A DNA stretch of 64,000 bases from Aureisphaera galaxeae (lineage in GTDB: Bacteria; Bacteroidota; Bacteroidia; Flavobacteriales; Flavobacteriaceae): NCBI RefSeq assembly GCF_028561275.1, contig NZ_JAQQTF010000018.1:248001-312000 (forward strand), given 5' to 3'. The notes under the pieces were generated by a model. The model was not told where the DNA came from and ran no database searches. It worked only from the letters and a program-made list of their open reading frames with translations. Each line of letters starts with the position of its first letter. The stretch's first letter is position 1. The translations under genes were made by a program, and so were the position numbers. Of the stretch, positions 7,370-16,483 are shown piece by piece.

Positions 7370-8544
7370 AGACGATCACCTCCCATAGAATCCAATCCAT
7401 AGACTTTCTTCGCGGGATTGTGATGGTTATTATGGCGTTGGATCATGTAAGGGATTATTATCATTTAGGTGCCTGGGCAAGCGACCCAACCAGTATGGAA
7501 ACTACCACTCCTTGGTTGTTTTTCACTCGATTCGTAACTCATTTCTGTGCACCGGTGTTTGTGTTCTTGGCAGGGACCTCAGCATTTCTATACGGACAAA
7601 AACGAACCAAAAAAGAGCTATCCCATTTCCTTTGGACCCGTGGTCTATGGCTCATCCTTATCGAGGTGACCATAAATACGTTTTTCTGGTGGTTCGATCC
7701 TTCTTTTGGCTTCATTAACCTTCAAGTACTCTGGGCGATTGGTATTTGCATGATTCTCTTGGCGGCACTCATTCACCTTCCAAAAAATATACTGATCGTA
7801 TTCGGGCTTTTATTGGTTTTTGGCCACAATCTTTTAGATGACATTACTGCTGAAAGCAGTGGTATAGGTGTTTTTTGGTCGCTACTCCATAAGTATTCTT
7901 TTACCACGATAGGCGATCGTTGGGTAGGCATTTCGTATCCCATCATTCCTTGGATCGGGGTCATGGTTCTGGGATATGTCTTCGGATACCTGTACAAGCG
8001 AGACTATAATCCTACTATTCGAAAAAAATGGCTCCTGCGACTGGGGGTAGGTTCGGTTTTGCTTTTCTTTCTATTGAGGGGGATCAATATATATGGGGAT
8101 TTGGTTCCTTGGTCCGTTCAGAAAAACACCACCTACACGATGTTGTCCTTCTTTAATGTGGCAAAATACCCGCCTTCTTTGGCTTTCTTACTTATTACCC
8201 TCGGGCCTTCCTTCCTATTCTTGTATGGAGTGGAAAAAGTACAGAACAAGGTTTCCCAGTTCTTTATCGTTTTTGGAAGGGTTCCTTTCTTCTACTATCT
8301 CCTTCATATCCTTGTGGTTCATTTGGGAGCGCTTCTCGGTCTTGTCCTTACTGGAAAGGATTGGAAACTAATGATCTTCACCCAAGAGAACTTTACCAAT
8401 CCCGAATTAGCGAATTACGGATACTCTTTGGGAGTGGTTTATCTCGTTTGGATCGCCGTGGTTCTTATCACCTATCCCTTCTGTAAAAAGTATATGTACT
8501 ACAAGCTGGCCAACAAACACAAAAAGTGGCTTAGCTATCTGTAA
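7366..8544 (+). CDS. DUF1624 / heparan-alpha-glucosaminide acetyltransferase-like membrane protein
   Basis: A 392-residue protein with about ten membrane helices. It begins at GTG 7366 in a GTGA overlap with the DUF6090 stop. The N-terminal signature RIQSIDFLRGIVMVIMALDH followed by VRDYYH is the classic DUF1624 start; the Asp-His pair is conserved in this acyltransferase-3/HGSNAT-like superfamily. Other conserved parts are THFCAPVFVFLAGTSAFLYG and FGRVPFFYYLLHI. Members are thought to move acetyl groups across the membrane, but the substrate is unknown. Why it is coupled to a DUF6090 protein is not known. Confidence 0.85.
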   Translation: MKTITSHRIQSIDFLRGIVMVIMALDHVRDYYHLGAWASDPTSMETTTPWLFFTRFVTHFCAPVFVFLAGTSAFLYGQKRTKKELSHFLWTRGLWLILIEVTINTFFWWFDPSFGFINLQVLWAIGICMILLAALIHLPKNILIVFGLLLVFGHNLLDDITAESSGIGVFWSLLHKYSFTTIGDRWVGISYPIIPWIGVMVLGYVFGYLYKRDYNPTIRKKWLLRLGVGSVLLFFLLRGINIYGDLVPWSVQKNTTYTMLSFFNVAKYPPSLAFLLITLGPSFLFLYGVEKVQNKVSQFFIVFGRVPFFYYLLHILVVHLGALLGLVLTGKDWKLMIFTQENFTNPELANYGYSLGVVYLVWIAVVLITYPFCKKYMYYKLANKHKKWLSYL

Positions 8545-8560
8545 GCCCTACAGAATATGC

Positions 8561-8568
8561 TATCTTTG
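8561..8568 (+). promoter_or_regulatory. -7 promoter element upstream of the cupin lipoprotein gene
   Basis: TATCTTTG matches the Bacteroidota -7 consensus TAnnTTTG exactly. It ends only 5 bases before the ATG at 8574, so the predicted transcription start falls at or next to the start codon, suggesting a leaderless or nearly leaderless mRNA. No convincing -33 TTG is seen. Confidence 0.45.
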
Positions 8569-8573
8569 GAAGT

Positions 8574-8954
8574 ATGCCTGCCAATTTCTTTAAAATATGG
8601 GTATCCGGGACTCTTTTAACCTGCATTATGGCCTGTGGCTCCAAGTCGACCTTACCCGATCCTTTGGAAGCTGGTTGGAAAGGAAGCCCAGTTTGCCAAA
8701 AGGTACTGGACAATGCAGACCTACGCATACTGAAATGCACTTTTCCTCCAGGAGTTGGACATGAAAAGCATTTCCATGCCAAGCATTTTGGATATACCCT
8801 AGTGGGAAGCACCTTTAGAATTGAAGACACCACGGGTATTCGGGAAGTGAACGTCCCTACAGGAACCGACTTTTATAATGACGGCATCGATTGGCATAGG
8901 GTGCTGAACATTGGCGACAGTACCGCTGTATTCCTTATTGTAGAACCAAAGTAA
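8574..8954 (+). CDS. Cupin domain lipoprotein
   Basis: A 126-residue protein with a lipoprotein signal peptide ending in a lipobox (CIMAC, Cys21). The rest is one small beta-barrel: 'HEKHFHAKHFGYTLVGSTF' carries a cupin motif 1-like set of His residues, and 'GTDFYNDGIDWHRVLNIGD' is like cupin motif 2. A metal-binding surface lipoprotein is likely; the substrate is unknown. The gene starts just after a TATCTTTG promoter element and lies 5 bases before the DinB gene, so the three genes 8574-10464 probably form an operon. Confidence 0.7.
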   Translation: MPANFFKIWVSGTLLTCIMACGSKSTLPDPLEAGWKGSPVCQKVLDNADLRILKCTFPPGVGHEKHFHAKHFGYTLVGSTFRIEDTTGIREVNVPTGTDFYNDGIDWHRVLNIGDSTAVFLIVEPK

Positions 8955-8959
8955 AAGAC

Positions 8960-9496
8960 ATGAAATACAACCTTAACGAAGCCATCTCGGTATTGGAACG
9001 GACGCCTTCCGTCATGCGATCCCTATTATCGGGTTTACCCGATGTTTGGACCCAACAAAATGAAGGAGGCGACAGTTGGAGCCCTTACGATGTTATTGGG
9101 CATTTGGTCCATGGGGAAAAAACAGACTGGATGCCTCGATTGGAAATTGTGTTAAGTGATGGCCCGAAGAAAACCTTCGATCCCTATGACCGTTTTGCGC
9201 AATTCAAAATGAGCGAGGGAAAGACCTTGGAAGATTTATTGGGCGAATTCGAATCCCTTCGCACCTCCAATCTAGATACCCTTCGTTCTAAAAATCTGAC
9301 CGAGCAAGACCTTTCCAAACAAGCCAACCATCCCGAATTAGGACCTGTGGAACTGCGTGAAATGCTGGCGGCTTGGGTGGTGCACGATCTTGGCCATATC
9401 GCTCAAATTTCCCGTGTTATGGCCAAACAATACAAGAACGAAGTAGGTCCTTGGCCTAAATACCTTACCATTCTAAACCACACTCCTAAAGAATGA
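8960..9496 (+). CDS. DinB family protein
   Basis: A 178-residue soluble four-helix-bundle protein. The metal-binding His pattern of the DinB/YfiT superfamily is visible: VIGHLVHGEKTDW early and AWVVHDLGHIAQISRVM late. Such proteins are metal-dependent, often thiol transferases or enzymes of unknown role, despite the name 'damage inducible'. The stop overlaps the next ATG by 4 bases. Length and order of the motifs are normal. Confidence 0.85.
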   Translation: MKYNLNEAISVLERTPSVMRSLLSGLPDVWTQQNEGGDSWSPYDVIGHLVHGEKTDWMPRLEIVLSDGPKKTFDPYDRFAQFKMSEGKTLEDLLGEFESLRTSNLDTLRSKNLTEQDLSKQANHPELGPVELREMLAAWVVHDLGHIAQISRVMAKQYKNEVGPWPKYLTILNHTPKE

Positions 9497-10464
9497 GATT
9501 CGTATCCTTTTTGCTTATTATAGTTCTTTGGGGTTGCCAATCCGGTTCGGAGAAAGAACCGTCGCCTGCTACTGAGCCAGCTAATGATATGATAATCACC
9601 GACCCTGCGCATCTTGTGGTTTTGGGGACCCTCCAAGATGCTGGATCACCTCACATAGGTTGCAAAAAGGAATGTTGTAAAGCTTTGTTCGAAAATCCAG
9701 ATCCCTTACGAAAAGTGGTCTCGTTGGGGCTTATTGATCCCAATACTGACAAATACTATCTTTTTGAAGCCACCCCTGATATTTCGACCCAAACCAAAAA
9801 ACTGAAATTCATAGCGCAGAACGAAAGCGAACTCCCCCATGGCGTATTTCTTACCCATGCGCATATAGGACATTACTCCGGACTCATGTATCTGGGAAAA
9901 GAAGCAACCAATGCTCAAAAAGTCCCCGTGTATGCCATGCCCCGAATGAAAAGTTTCTTGGAAACCAATGGCCCTTGGGATCAATTGGTGAAGAATGACA
10001 ATATCGAAATTACTGAAATGCAACACCAACAACCCGTACAACTATCCGATGCTGTTTCGGTAACGCCCTTCTTGGTACCACATCGCGACGAATATTCGGA
10101 AACTGTGGGTTATATCATAGAAGGACCTGTAAAAAAGGCGCTATTTATTCCGGATATCGACAAATGGGAAAAGTGGGGAACATCGATCATAGATGTTATT
10201 TCTGAAGTCGATTACGCCTTCTTAGACGCTACCTTTTACCATGGAGAAGAGATCAACACCCGTGACATTTCGCAGATTCCCCATCCTTTTATCATTGAAA
10301 GCATGGAACTTTTTGGTTCGCTACCTCCAGAAGAAAAACAAAAGGTGTACTTCATTCATTTCAATCATACCAATCCCGTACTGAATCCTGAAAGTGATGC
10401 GTATCAATCTGTGATTGAAAATGGCTTCAAAATAGCCCTTCCCCACACGCTCTTTGCTCTTTAG
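9493..10464 (+). CDS. PqqB-like MBL-fold lipoprotein
   Basis: A 323-residue protein with a lipobox (VLWGC, Cys15). The mature part follows the PqqB pattern: LVVLGTLQDAGSPHIGCKKE with paired cysteines, EATPDI, the metal motif THAHIGHYSGLMYLG (HxHxGH, with Gly where classic metallo-beta-lactamases have Asp), VPHRDEYSETVGYIIEG, and a late IHFNHTNP. PqqB acts in PQQ cofactor maturation, but no other pqq gene is present and this copy is a lipoprotein, so a periplasmic or surface hydrolase of the same fold is more likely. It is coupled to DinB by an ATGA overlap and converges on 10466. Confidence 0.75.
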   Translation: MRFVSFLLIIVLWGCQSGSEKEPSPATEPANDMIITDPAHLVVLGTLQDAGSPHIGCKKECCKALFENPDPLRKVVSLGLIDPNTDKYYLFEATPDISTQTKKLKFIAQNESELPHGVFLTHAHIGHYSGLMYLGKEATNAQKVPVYAMPRMKSFLETNGPWDQLVKNDNIEITEMQHQQPVQLSDAVSVTPFLVPHRDEYSETVGYIIEGPVKKALFIPDIDKWEKWGTSIIDVISEVDYAFLDATFYHGEEINTRDISQIPHPFIIESMELFGSLPPEEKQKVYFIHFNHTNPVLNPESDAYQSVIENGFKIALPHTLFAL

Positions 10465-10465
10465 A

Positions 10466-10939
10466 CTATACTTTCAATCGCAGTTGTCGGTTGCCTTTAT
10501 CTAAAAGGTACCGCTGCCCTTCAATCTTTACGATGTTTTGGGTCCGTCTATAGATTTCAGTATAACTATCCAGGGTCAAAGCAATGGAGTTCCAATCATT
10601 TCCAGCGGTAAGATCAAATTTTACATAAGCATCGTGTTGATCTAGCGCAGCTTCTTTCAAATTTAAGGAAACATCTTTGTCGTTAATCTGAAGCTGTATT
10701 TCTGAATTGAAGTAAGCATCAATGTCTTGATAATACTCTGAAAGTTGGATCATGTTTCCATCTGCAGTTTCCGGGCAGAGACGCTTTACCAAATCCAAAG
10801 CAGAGCGTAATGTGAAATGTACGGTTAGTGACTGTTCTTCTTCGTTGAAATCATATCCAATCTGATTGGGATTATGCCCACAAACTGTGGACACCATCCC
10901 AATACAAACAACCAACAAATGTATCTTCAATTTCTTCAT
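10466..10939 (-). CDS. Exported protein of unknown function
   Basis: A 157-residue protein with a signal peptide (KIHLLVVCIGMVSTVCG, no clear lipobox) and a mature domain predicted to be all beta: alternating hydrophobic strands such as SLTVHFTLRSALDLV and EIQLQINDKDVSL. I do not recognise the family. It lies 2 bases downstream of the YHYH lipoprotein gene on the same strand, so the two are expressed together and may work together at the envelope. It ends one base from the convergent PqqB-like gene. Confidence 0.6.
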   Translation of the reverse strand: MKKLKIHLLVVCIGMVSTVCGHNPNQIGYDFNEEEQSLTVHFTLRSALDLVKRLCPETADGNMIQLSEYYQDIDAYFNSEIQLQINDKDVSLNLKEAALDQHDAYVKFDLTAGNDWNSIALTLDSYTEIYRRTQNIVKIEGQRYLLDKGNRQLRLKV

Positions 10940-10941
10940 GA

Positions 10942-11880
10942 TTAAAAGAATCTAAAATCATTACTAGGCGTTCCCGAAAAGCACAATGGAGAAGATGGAA
11001 AATTATCCGTTATCACATAATAATACTCATCATCGCTTTCTGGTGTTTTTCCAAAGCGTCCGTTGCATTCATCCAATAAAGAAGTGCCATTCACATATTC
11101 ATAATCCTGAAAGTACGTACCATCGTAACAACCATCGGGAGCTGTGAGGCCATCGCCAGGGCGTGCTCCTTCGAGCAGTTGATAACCACTTTCCAAAGCC
11201 ATAATCGTATTGCCATCATCATCGTATCCGTACTTATAATAGATGGGGAAACCATCGGCCGCATATCCTACCTTCACCATCTCACTGCCATCTATACCCA
11301 AATCGGCCACATAGGCACTTGGCGTCCCATGGTAGTGATACTTCCCGGTAGGTTGTACATGAGCATTGTTGCAATCCAATCCGAGGTTCACCGAATTGGT
11401 AAGCGTGGTAATGTTCCAATCCATGTTCACTCCATTGGTGCCAATAAAAAACTCCGCAGTAAAGGGATCCATGGAAACCCCACTATAGAGCACCCCGAAC
11501 TCATAACCCTGTGCCCTCGTGGTGGTACTTGCTAACGACGGGGTTAAATCTAAACTATAACTAAAATTCTGTTCGCTAATGGTATTGGGGTTTCCTGCAT
11601 TGGGAAATGAACCTACCAAATGCTCCGGAATACTATTAATCGTAATAACCCGAGTATCCGAACCTGTATTTACAACTTCCGAGTAGATACTATTGGTGCT
11701 TATAGCTGTTGTACAGGTGGAAGCATCCAAGTTAATGGAGAAGGTGCTCGATGTATTGGAACAATCGGTAGTCGTCCCTTGGTCGTCATTGTCGTTTGCT
11801 GTAGTGTTGGTGTCGTCATCGCCCGTAGAGCAGTTGAGTAATGCTGGAAGTAGCAGTAGGATAAACAGAAGCTTCTTCAT
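10942..11880 (-). CDS. YHYH domain lipoprotein
   Basis: A 312-residue lipoprotein (lipobox LLNC, Cys17) with a Thr/Asp/Asn-rich linker (residues ~20-45). The mature part is a YHYH domain: the name motif appears in PTGKYHYHGTPSAY, followed by 'GYAADGFPIYYKYGYDDDG' and, late, a Cys/Asp-rich block ('PDGCYDGTYFQDYEYVNG', LDECNGRFGKTPE). The role of YHYH proteins is unknown; the many His, Asp and Cys residues suggest metal binding. First gene of a two-gene unit with 10466-10939. Upstream DNA 11881-12023 is AT-rich and should hold divergent promoters for this and the gene at 12024. Confidence 0.8.
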   Translation of the reverse strand: MKKLLFILLLLPALLNCSTGDDDTNTTANDNDDQGTTTDCSNTSSTFSINLDASTCTTAISTNSIYSEVVNTGSDTRVITINSIPEHLVGSFPNAGNPNTISEQNFSYSLDLTPSLASTTTRAQGYEFGVLYSGVSMDPFTAEFFIGTNGVNMDWNITTLTNSVNLGLDCNNAHVQPTGKYHYHGTPSAYVADLGIDGSEMVKVGYAADGFPIYYKYGYDDDGNTIMALESGYQLLEGARPGDGLTAPDGCYDGTYFQDYEYVNGTSLLDECNGRFGKTPESDDEYYYVITDNFPSSPLCFSGTPSNDFRFF

Positions 11881-12023
11881 AATATATGGTTTTAGTTTGT
11901 TCTTTAGGTCTGACTTACAAAAACCGGGAAGGTTTTTATGTTAGGAAGATTTTAACACGGTGATGACATCTGTATGGTTTTCCGATGAAGGATTAACTCC
12001 CCATAACTAAAACACTTTTAAAA

Positions 12024-12755
12024 ATGAAATTACTGGAAGATGTAATCGATAGTCTGGCAGACCCAAAAAGTCGTTATGACGTAAAAACATTAAAGGAAAT
12101 GGGAGTCCCAGAAAAAACCATTTCAAAAATTCAAATGATCGAAAGCCCCAATGTAGCCCTACAATTGGCCATGAATGCCTCGGGAGTTGAAACCCTCAAC
12201 CTTGCCAGCAAGCTCAAGTTATCCTTGGAAGCGGCCTTAAAGGAAAGTCAACAGGTGCAAAACATCATAAAAATCATGTTCTCGTTAACCTTCGCTTTGG
12301 GTTACATTCTTATAGGAATTGCCATTTATTTTGGTTGGAAAGGAGAAACATTTTTGGCGGCTGCCTTTGGGGGATTTGGTATGTTGAGCATTGTTACTTT
12401 ATTACTGAAAGACCCTCCTCTTAAAATGCAGGATAGCCGATCCAACTATGCCCAGCTTACCCTTGGAATTCTGGCATGGCTCAATGATCTCAACGATAAG
12501 GGGGCCATGGCCAGTCTTAATCAAAATTTTGTAACGGAAATATTAAAATCCAAGGACGAATCTACGGACCAAAAACTGAAGGCACACAAGGAATGCATTG
12601 AAAATTATCTATCCATTTCGAACACCCAAGTGTCTAATACAGTAAGGTTAATCAATCTTATAGAAGATGTTGCTGAGCCTTCGAACAAACATCGATTTAG
12701 TCTTGAAGATCTTTTGAAAGCGGAAAAAGGAATGCAGCAAGGAGTGAAAGAATAA
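12024..12755 (+). CDS. Membrane protein of unknown function
   Basis: A 243-residue protein that I do not recognise. Residues ~1-80 are helical and charged; two adjacent membrane helices follow (IMFSLTFALGYILIGIAIYF and TFLAAAFGGFGMLSIVTLLL), then a ~110-residue helical cytoplasmic tail. The tail contains SRSNYAQLTLGILAWLNDLN, a segment resembling coiled-coil or helical-bundle sensor tails. No catalytic motif is apparent. It stands alone and its stop abuts the end of the convergent olsF-like gene with no terminator hairpin between them. Confidence 0.65.
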   Translation: MKLLEDVIDSLADPKSRYDVKTLKEMGVPEKTISKIQMIESPNVALQLAMNASGVETLNLASKLKLSLEAALKESQQVQNIIKIMFSLTFALGYILIGIAIYFGWKGETFLAAAFGGFGMLSIVTLLLKDPPLKMQDSRSNYAQLTLGILAWLNDLNDKGAMASLNQNFVTEILKSKDESTDQKLKAHKECIENYLSISNTQVSNTVRLINLIEDVAEPSNKHRFSLEDLLKAEKGMQQGVKE

Positions 12756-14567
12756 TTATTCCTCCTCGCTTCTATTTAGGTATTTTTTCTCGAGTTCGGC
12801 CTGGAACTCCTCCATTACCGGTTTTACGGTACTTTCGGGAAGATCGGCAATACGGATGTACATAAGCCCGTCGACTGCGTTATTGAACATAGGGTCCACG
12901 TTGAATGCCACTACCTTGGCATTCTGCTTAATATATTTTTTGATAAGTACGGGTAGTCGAAGGCTTCCCGGTTCTACCTCATCGATGAGCTTGTCGAATT
13001 TATTGAGATCGGCAGCACTTTCATCGAAAATGAAATCCTTGTCGGCATCCTTCAACTTCACCTTGTATTCCTTTTTTGGGTGAATGTACTGGGCTACATA
13101 AGGATCGTAGTAATTGGATTTCATGAACTCTATCATCAAGGATTTTGAAAACTCTGAAAACTGATTGCTAATGCTTACTCCACCAATGAGGAACTTATGC
13201 CTTGGGAAGCGAAGTGTTGTGTGTACAATCCCCTTCCAAAGTAAAAACAAAGGCATTGGACGTTGCTGGTATTCCTTCACGATAAAGGCACGTCCCATCT
13301 CGATAGACTTGCTCATCATATCATGGAGTTCTTCATCGAATCTGAAAAGGCTTTGCAGGTAAAATCCATCAATACCATGCTTCTCATAAATCTTTTGCCC
13401 CAATCCCATGCGATAGGCTCCCACCAACCGTTTAGCATCATTGTCCCAAAGGAACATGTGATGATAATAGGTATCATAATGATCTAAATCCGTGGCATTG
13501 TTGGTTCCTTCCCCAACTTCCCTAAAGGTAATCTCACGTAGACGCCCTACTTCTTGAAGAATATTGGGAATAGCCACCGCCGGTGCCAAATACACCTCAT
13601 AGTTTTTACTCTTAAGTAAACGCTTGCCATCTTCTTCCAAGGCTTTGATCTCTTCCTGCATGGATTCTATGGAAACTGGACCCGCTATTTGCTTGGGTGG
13701 CTTATTTATTTTGATGGTCTTGGGAATGGTTTCCAATAATTTCTTCTTTTCGAACGGATTGGAAAGCACATAGGTTTTCTTCCGTAAGAACTCGGTAAAT
13801 TCTTCCAAGTTTTCATATTCCGCCTGATCCTTAGCCGAAATGGGATTCCCAATCCTCACCTTGATCACCCGCTCTTTTTGGGTAAGCAATTCTGATGGTA
13901 ATTTTGCGGTTCGCAAGGTATCGCTCAATTTGGCCAACCGATAGAACAACTTGCTGTTCTTGGCATGAAAATAAATAGGCACCACAGGTACCTCAGCTTT
14001 TTTCACCAATTTCATAGCGGCTACCTCCCAAGGTTTGTCCACAACCAATTTTCCATCGCGATAGGTAGATACTTCCCCTGCCGGAAAAATCCCTAGGGGA
14101 TGTCCTTCCCGCAAATGCATGATCGCGCTTTTAAAACCCATAACGCTGCTCTTGGCATCCCTATGTCCTTCGAAGGGATTCACCGGCATTACATACGGTT
14201 TTAAGGGTTCAATTCTATGCAACAGGAAGTTGGCAATGATCTTAAAATCGGGGCGATGCTCCAATAACAATTTCAACAGCAAGATACCATCTATTCCTCC
14301 CAAGGGATGATTGGAAATGGTAATGAACGATCCGTTTTTGGGAATTCGCTTTAGGTCTTCTTCCGGAATTTCGAACTTGATTTCAAATTCGTCCAACAAG
14401 GCATTCATAAACTCGAGATCGCTTCTGTGCTTGTGCTTGTTATAGATCTTGTTCATGGTAGAAATCTTCAAGATCTTCATTAATAACCACCCCATAGAAG
14501 TACCCAAAAAGCCGAACTTTTCGACTTTAATGGCCTTAGCTACTTCTTTGGCATTAACAAGTCCCAT
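12756..14567 (-). CDS. olsF: Bifunctional aminolipid acyltransferase, OlsF-like
   Basis: A 603-residue two-domain protein. Residues ~1-290 are a PlsC-like lysophospholipid acyltransferase with the acceptor motif SNHPLGGIDG (His87, Asp93), GIFPAGEVSTYRDG and VPIYFHAKNS. Residues ~320-570 are a GNAT/OlsB-like N-acyltransferase with EVGRLREITFREVGEGTNN, YRMGLG, and EMGRAFIVKEYQQRPMPLFL. This arrangement matches OlsF, which makes ornithine lipids (and related glycine lipids in Bacteroidota) by N-acylation and then O-acylation, using both domains. Length is right for the family. No signal peptide; a peripheral membrane enzyme. It converges with 12024-12755. The substrate (ornithine, glycine or other) is not readable from sequence. 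Confidence 0.75.
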   Translation of the reverse strand: MGLVNAKEVAKAIKVEKFGFLGTSMGWLLMKILKISTMNKIYNKHKHRSDLEFMNALLDEFEIKFEIPEEDLKRIPKNGSFITISNHPLGGIDGILLLKLLLEHRPDFKIIANFLLHRIEPLKPYVMPVNPFEGHRDAKSSVMGFKSAIMHLREGHPLGIFPAGEVSTYRDGKLVVDKPWEVAAMKLVKKAEVPVVPIYFHAKNSKLFYRLAKLSDTLRTAKLPSELLTQKERVIKVRIGNPISAKDQAEYENLEEFTEFLRKKTYVLSNPFEKKKLLETIPKTIKINKPPKQIAGPVSIESMQEEIKALEEDGKRLLKSKNYEVYLAPAVAIPNILQEVGRLREITFREVGEGTNNATDLDHYDTYYHHMFLWDNDAKRLVGAYRMGLGQKIYEKHGIDGFYLQSLFRFDEELHDMMSKSIEMGRAFIVKEYQQRPMPLFLLWKGIVHTTLRFPRHKFLIGGVSISNQFSEFSKSLMIEFMKSNYYDPYVAQYIHPKKEYKVKLKDADKDFIFDESAADLNKFDKLIDEVEPGSLRLPVLIKKYIKQNAKVVAFNVDPMFNNAVDGLMYIRIADLPESTVKPVMEEFQAELEKKYLNRSEEE

Positions 14568-14640
14568 AATAGGTGGTTAGGATTAGCGATCCCTTCATTG
14601 CGAAGGAGAACAAATATAGGGAAACCCCCGAAATATTAAT

Positions 14641-15897
14641 TTACTCGTTTACTACTACTTGCACCGTTTCGGCACTTTCTTGCTTAAGAAGAACTTCCTT
14701 CTCTTCGGTTAACGATTTAATCTCCACAGGCTTAGAATGGCGAATCGTATATAACGTAACCCCGTAGTAACAGGTTACCTTAAATTTCTCCCTTAGTTTG
14801 GTGAGTAACGCCTCCAGATTGTTGTATTTATTGTCCACACATACCGAAAAGCTAATGGCCGAGTTCTGAATAAGCTCCACCTTCATTTTGTATTGGTGTA
14901 GCAAATTGAACACATCGCTAAAGTTGTCTTCCATCATAAAACTAAAGTCCAAAGAAGACAGTGAAATAAGCACCTGGTTTTTCTTCAGGATAAAACAGGA
15001 AGTCATAGGATCCAAGGTAACTCCTTTCCCAACGCAGGTACCTTGGTTCTGCGGATTTTCGAAGGATTTTACGAACAATGGAATCTCCTTTCGCTGTAAA
15101 GGCTGCAATGTTTTTGGGTGAATTACCGAAGCTCCATAAAAGGCCAATTCTATGGCTTCACGATACGAAATATGTTTGAGCAGTTGGGTGTTGTTGAAAT
15201 ACCTCGGATCTGCGTTCAAAACCCCAGGAACATCCTTCCAAATGGTTACACTTTCAGCATTGAGACAATAGGCAAATATGGCCGCGGTATAATCACTTCC
15301 TTCCCGCCCCAAAGTAGTAGTGAAATTATTCTCGGCTTCTGCTCCCAAAAATCCTTGGGTAATGGTAATTCCTTTCTTCTGAACCGTCTCGGTAATACGG
15401 GCTTGCGTTCGTTGCCAGTCCACTTTGGCGTCACGGTAATAATCGTTGGTCCTAATGCAGGTTCTTACGTCCAACCAAGTATTGTCCATTCCTATTTCGT
15501 TGAGATAGGTAGACACAATGGTTGTGGATACCAACTCACCGTAAGAAACCACTTGATCGTATACAAAAGCATGGTTTATGGATTTGTTCCCTTCCAAAAA
15601 CTGACCCATATCGGCAAACAGTGCATTAATCTTTTCGAAGATGGGATGCGATTCGTTCGGAAAAAGATCCTTTAGAATGGTCTGATGGTACTGATAGATT
15701 TCACTTTTGGAAGCTTTATAATCCTTGGAATCCGAAAAATAATCCCTGACCATCGCTTCGAAGGCATTGGTCATTTTACCCATGGCCGAAACAACGACAA
15801 CCAGGTCTTTCTCCCCGGTTGTTTTTAGTACTGAAACCATGTTTTTGACTCCATTGGCATCTTTTACCGACGCCCCACCAAATTTGAAAACTTTCAT
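14641..15897 (-). CDS. lysC: Aspartate kinase (monofunctional)
   Basis: A 418-residue enzyme for the first step of the aspartate pathway (aspartate to aspartyl-phosphate) leading to lysine, threonine and methionine. The N-terminus MKVFKFGGASVKDANGV is the K-F-G-G amino-acid-kinase start; TTLGREGSDYTAAIFAYCLN and WKDVPGVLNADPRYF are aspartokinase signatures. The region from ~residue 300 (VLISLSSLDFSFM) is the regulatory ACT segment. No homoserine dehydrogenase domain follows, so this is the monofunctional form. The symbol lysC is by family; feedback specificity cannot be read. The GNAT gene lies just upstream. Confidence 0.85.
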   Translation of the reverse strand: MKVFKFGGASVKDANGVKNMVSVLKTTGEKDLVVVVSAMGKMTNAFEAMVRDYFSDSKDYKASKSEIYQYHQTILKDLFPNESHPIFEKINALFADMGQFLEGNKSINHAFVYDQVVSYGELVSTTIVSTYLNEIGMDNTWLDVRTCIRTNDYYRDAKVDWQRTQARITETVQKKGITITQGFLGAEAENNFTTTLGREGSDYTAAIFAYCLNAESVTIWKDVPGVLNADPRYFNNTQLLKHISYREAIELAFYGASVIHPKTLQPLQRKEIPLFVKSFENPQNQGTCVGKGVTLDPMTSCFILKKNQVLISLSSLDFSFMMEDNFSDVFNLLHQYKMKVELIQNSAISFSVCVDNKYNNLEALLTKLREKFKVTCYYGVTLYTIRHSKPVEIKSLTEEKEVLLKQESAETVQVVVNE

Positions 15898-15916
15898 TTG
15901 CTTTTGTGTATGCGTA

Positions 15917-16396
15917 TTAGTTATTATCTACAAAATTTTTGATCCCTTCTTCGTCCATCTCTACTTGCCACCAATCGTCCTGCACTTTTGCCCCGGTGCG
16001 TTCGTAAAACTTGATGGCACCTTTGTTCCATCCCAACACCATCCAATTGACCCGTTTTACGCCTTCTTCCCGTGCAAATTTCATGACCTCCTTGTACAGT
16101 AGGTTCCCTACACCTTTTCCACGCATCTTCTCACGAACTACCAAATCTTCAAGGTGTACTGTTTTGCCTACCCAAGTGGAGAATCGGAAATAGATCAAGG
16201 CCATTCCCATAATTTCATTTTCAAACTCAGCCACGAAGCAAGTATACATGGGGTTTTCACCAAATCCAGCGACTTCCAAATCTTCTACAGAAATCTTTAC
16301 CCCATCCGGCTCTTTCTCAAAGATGGCCAGTTCGGTAATGAGGTCGAGTACATCGCCCATATCCTTGGGGGTCGCTTTACGAATCTGAATGTCCAT
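15917..16396 (-). CDS. GNAT family N-acetyltransferase
   Basis: A 159-residue single-domain GNAT. The ATG at 16396 is preferred because the frame upstream encodes no domain and would overlap the fbp promoter region. The acetyl-CoA loop is [38 protein letters not shown] is the usual C-terminal block. The LEDLVVRE segment resembles the polyamine (SSAT-like) subgroup, which makes spermidine or a thialysine a possible substrate, but this is only a hint. Divergent from fbp with 87 bases between the starts. Confidence 0.85.
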   Translation of the reverse strand: MDIQIRKATPKDMGDVLDLITELAIFEKEPDGVKISVEDLEVAGFGENPMYTCFVAEFENEIMGMALIYFRFSTWVGKTVHLEDLVVREKMRGKGVGNLLYKEVMKFAREEGVKRVNWMVLGWNKGAIKFYERTGAKVQDDWWQVEMDEEGIKNFVDNN

Positions 16397-16483
16397 AGGC
16401 AAGAGATTTTCCAGAGCAAATATCGGTTCAATTTTCCTAAAAATCCCGATATTTGGCCCAAATTCACAACAACCTACGCTATA

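Noticed and set aside
9493-10464. PQQ biosynthesis operon
   Set aside because: The gene is PqqB-like but is a lipoprotein and has no other pqq genes beside it.
10466-10939. DUF6702 family assignment
   Set aside because: The signal peptide and beta-rich layout are similar, but the characteristic start of the mature protein is not present.
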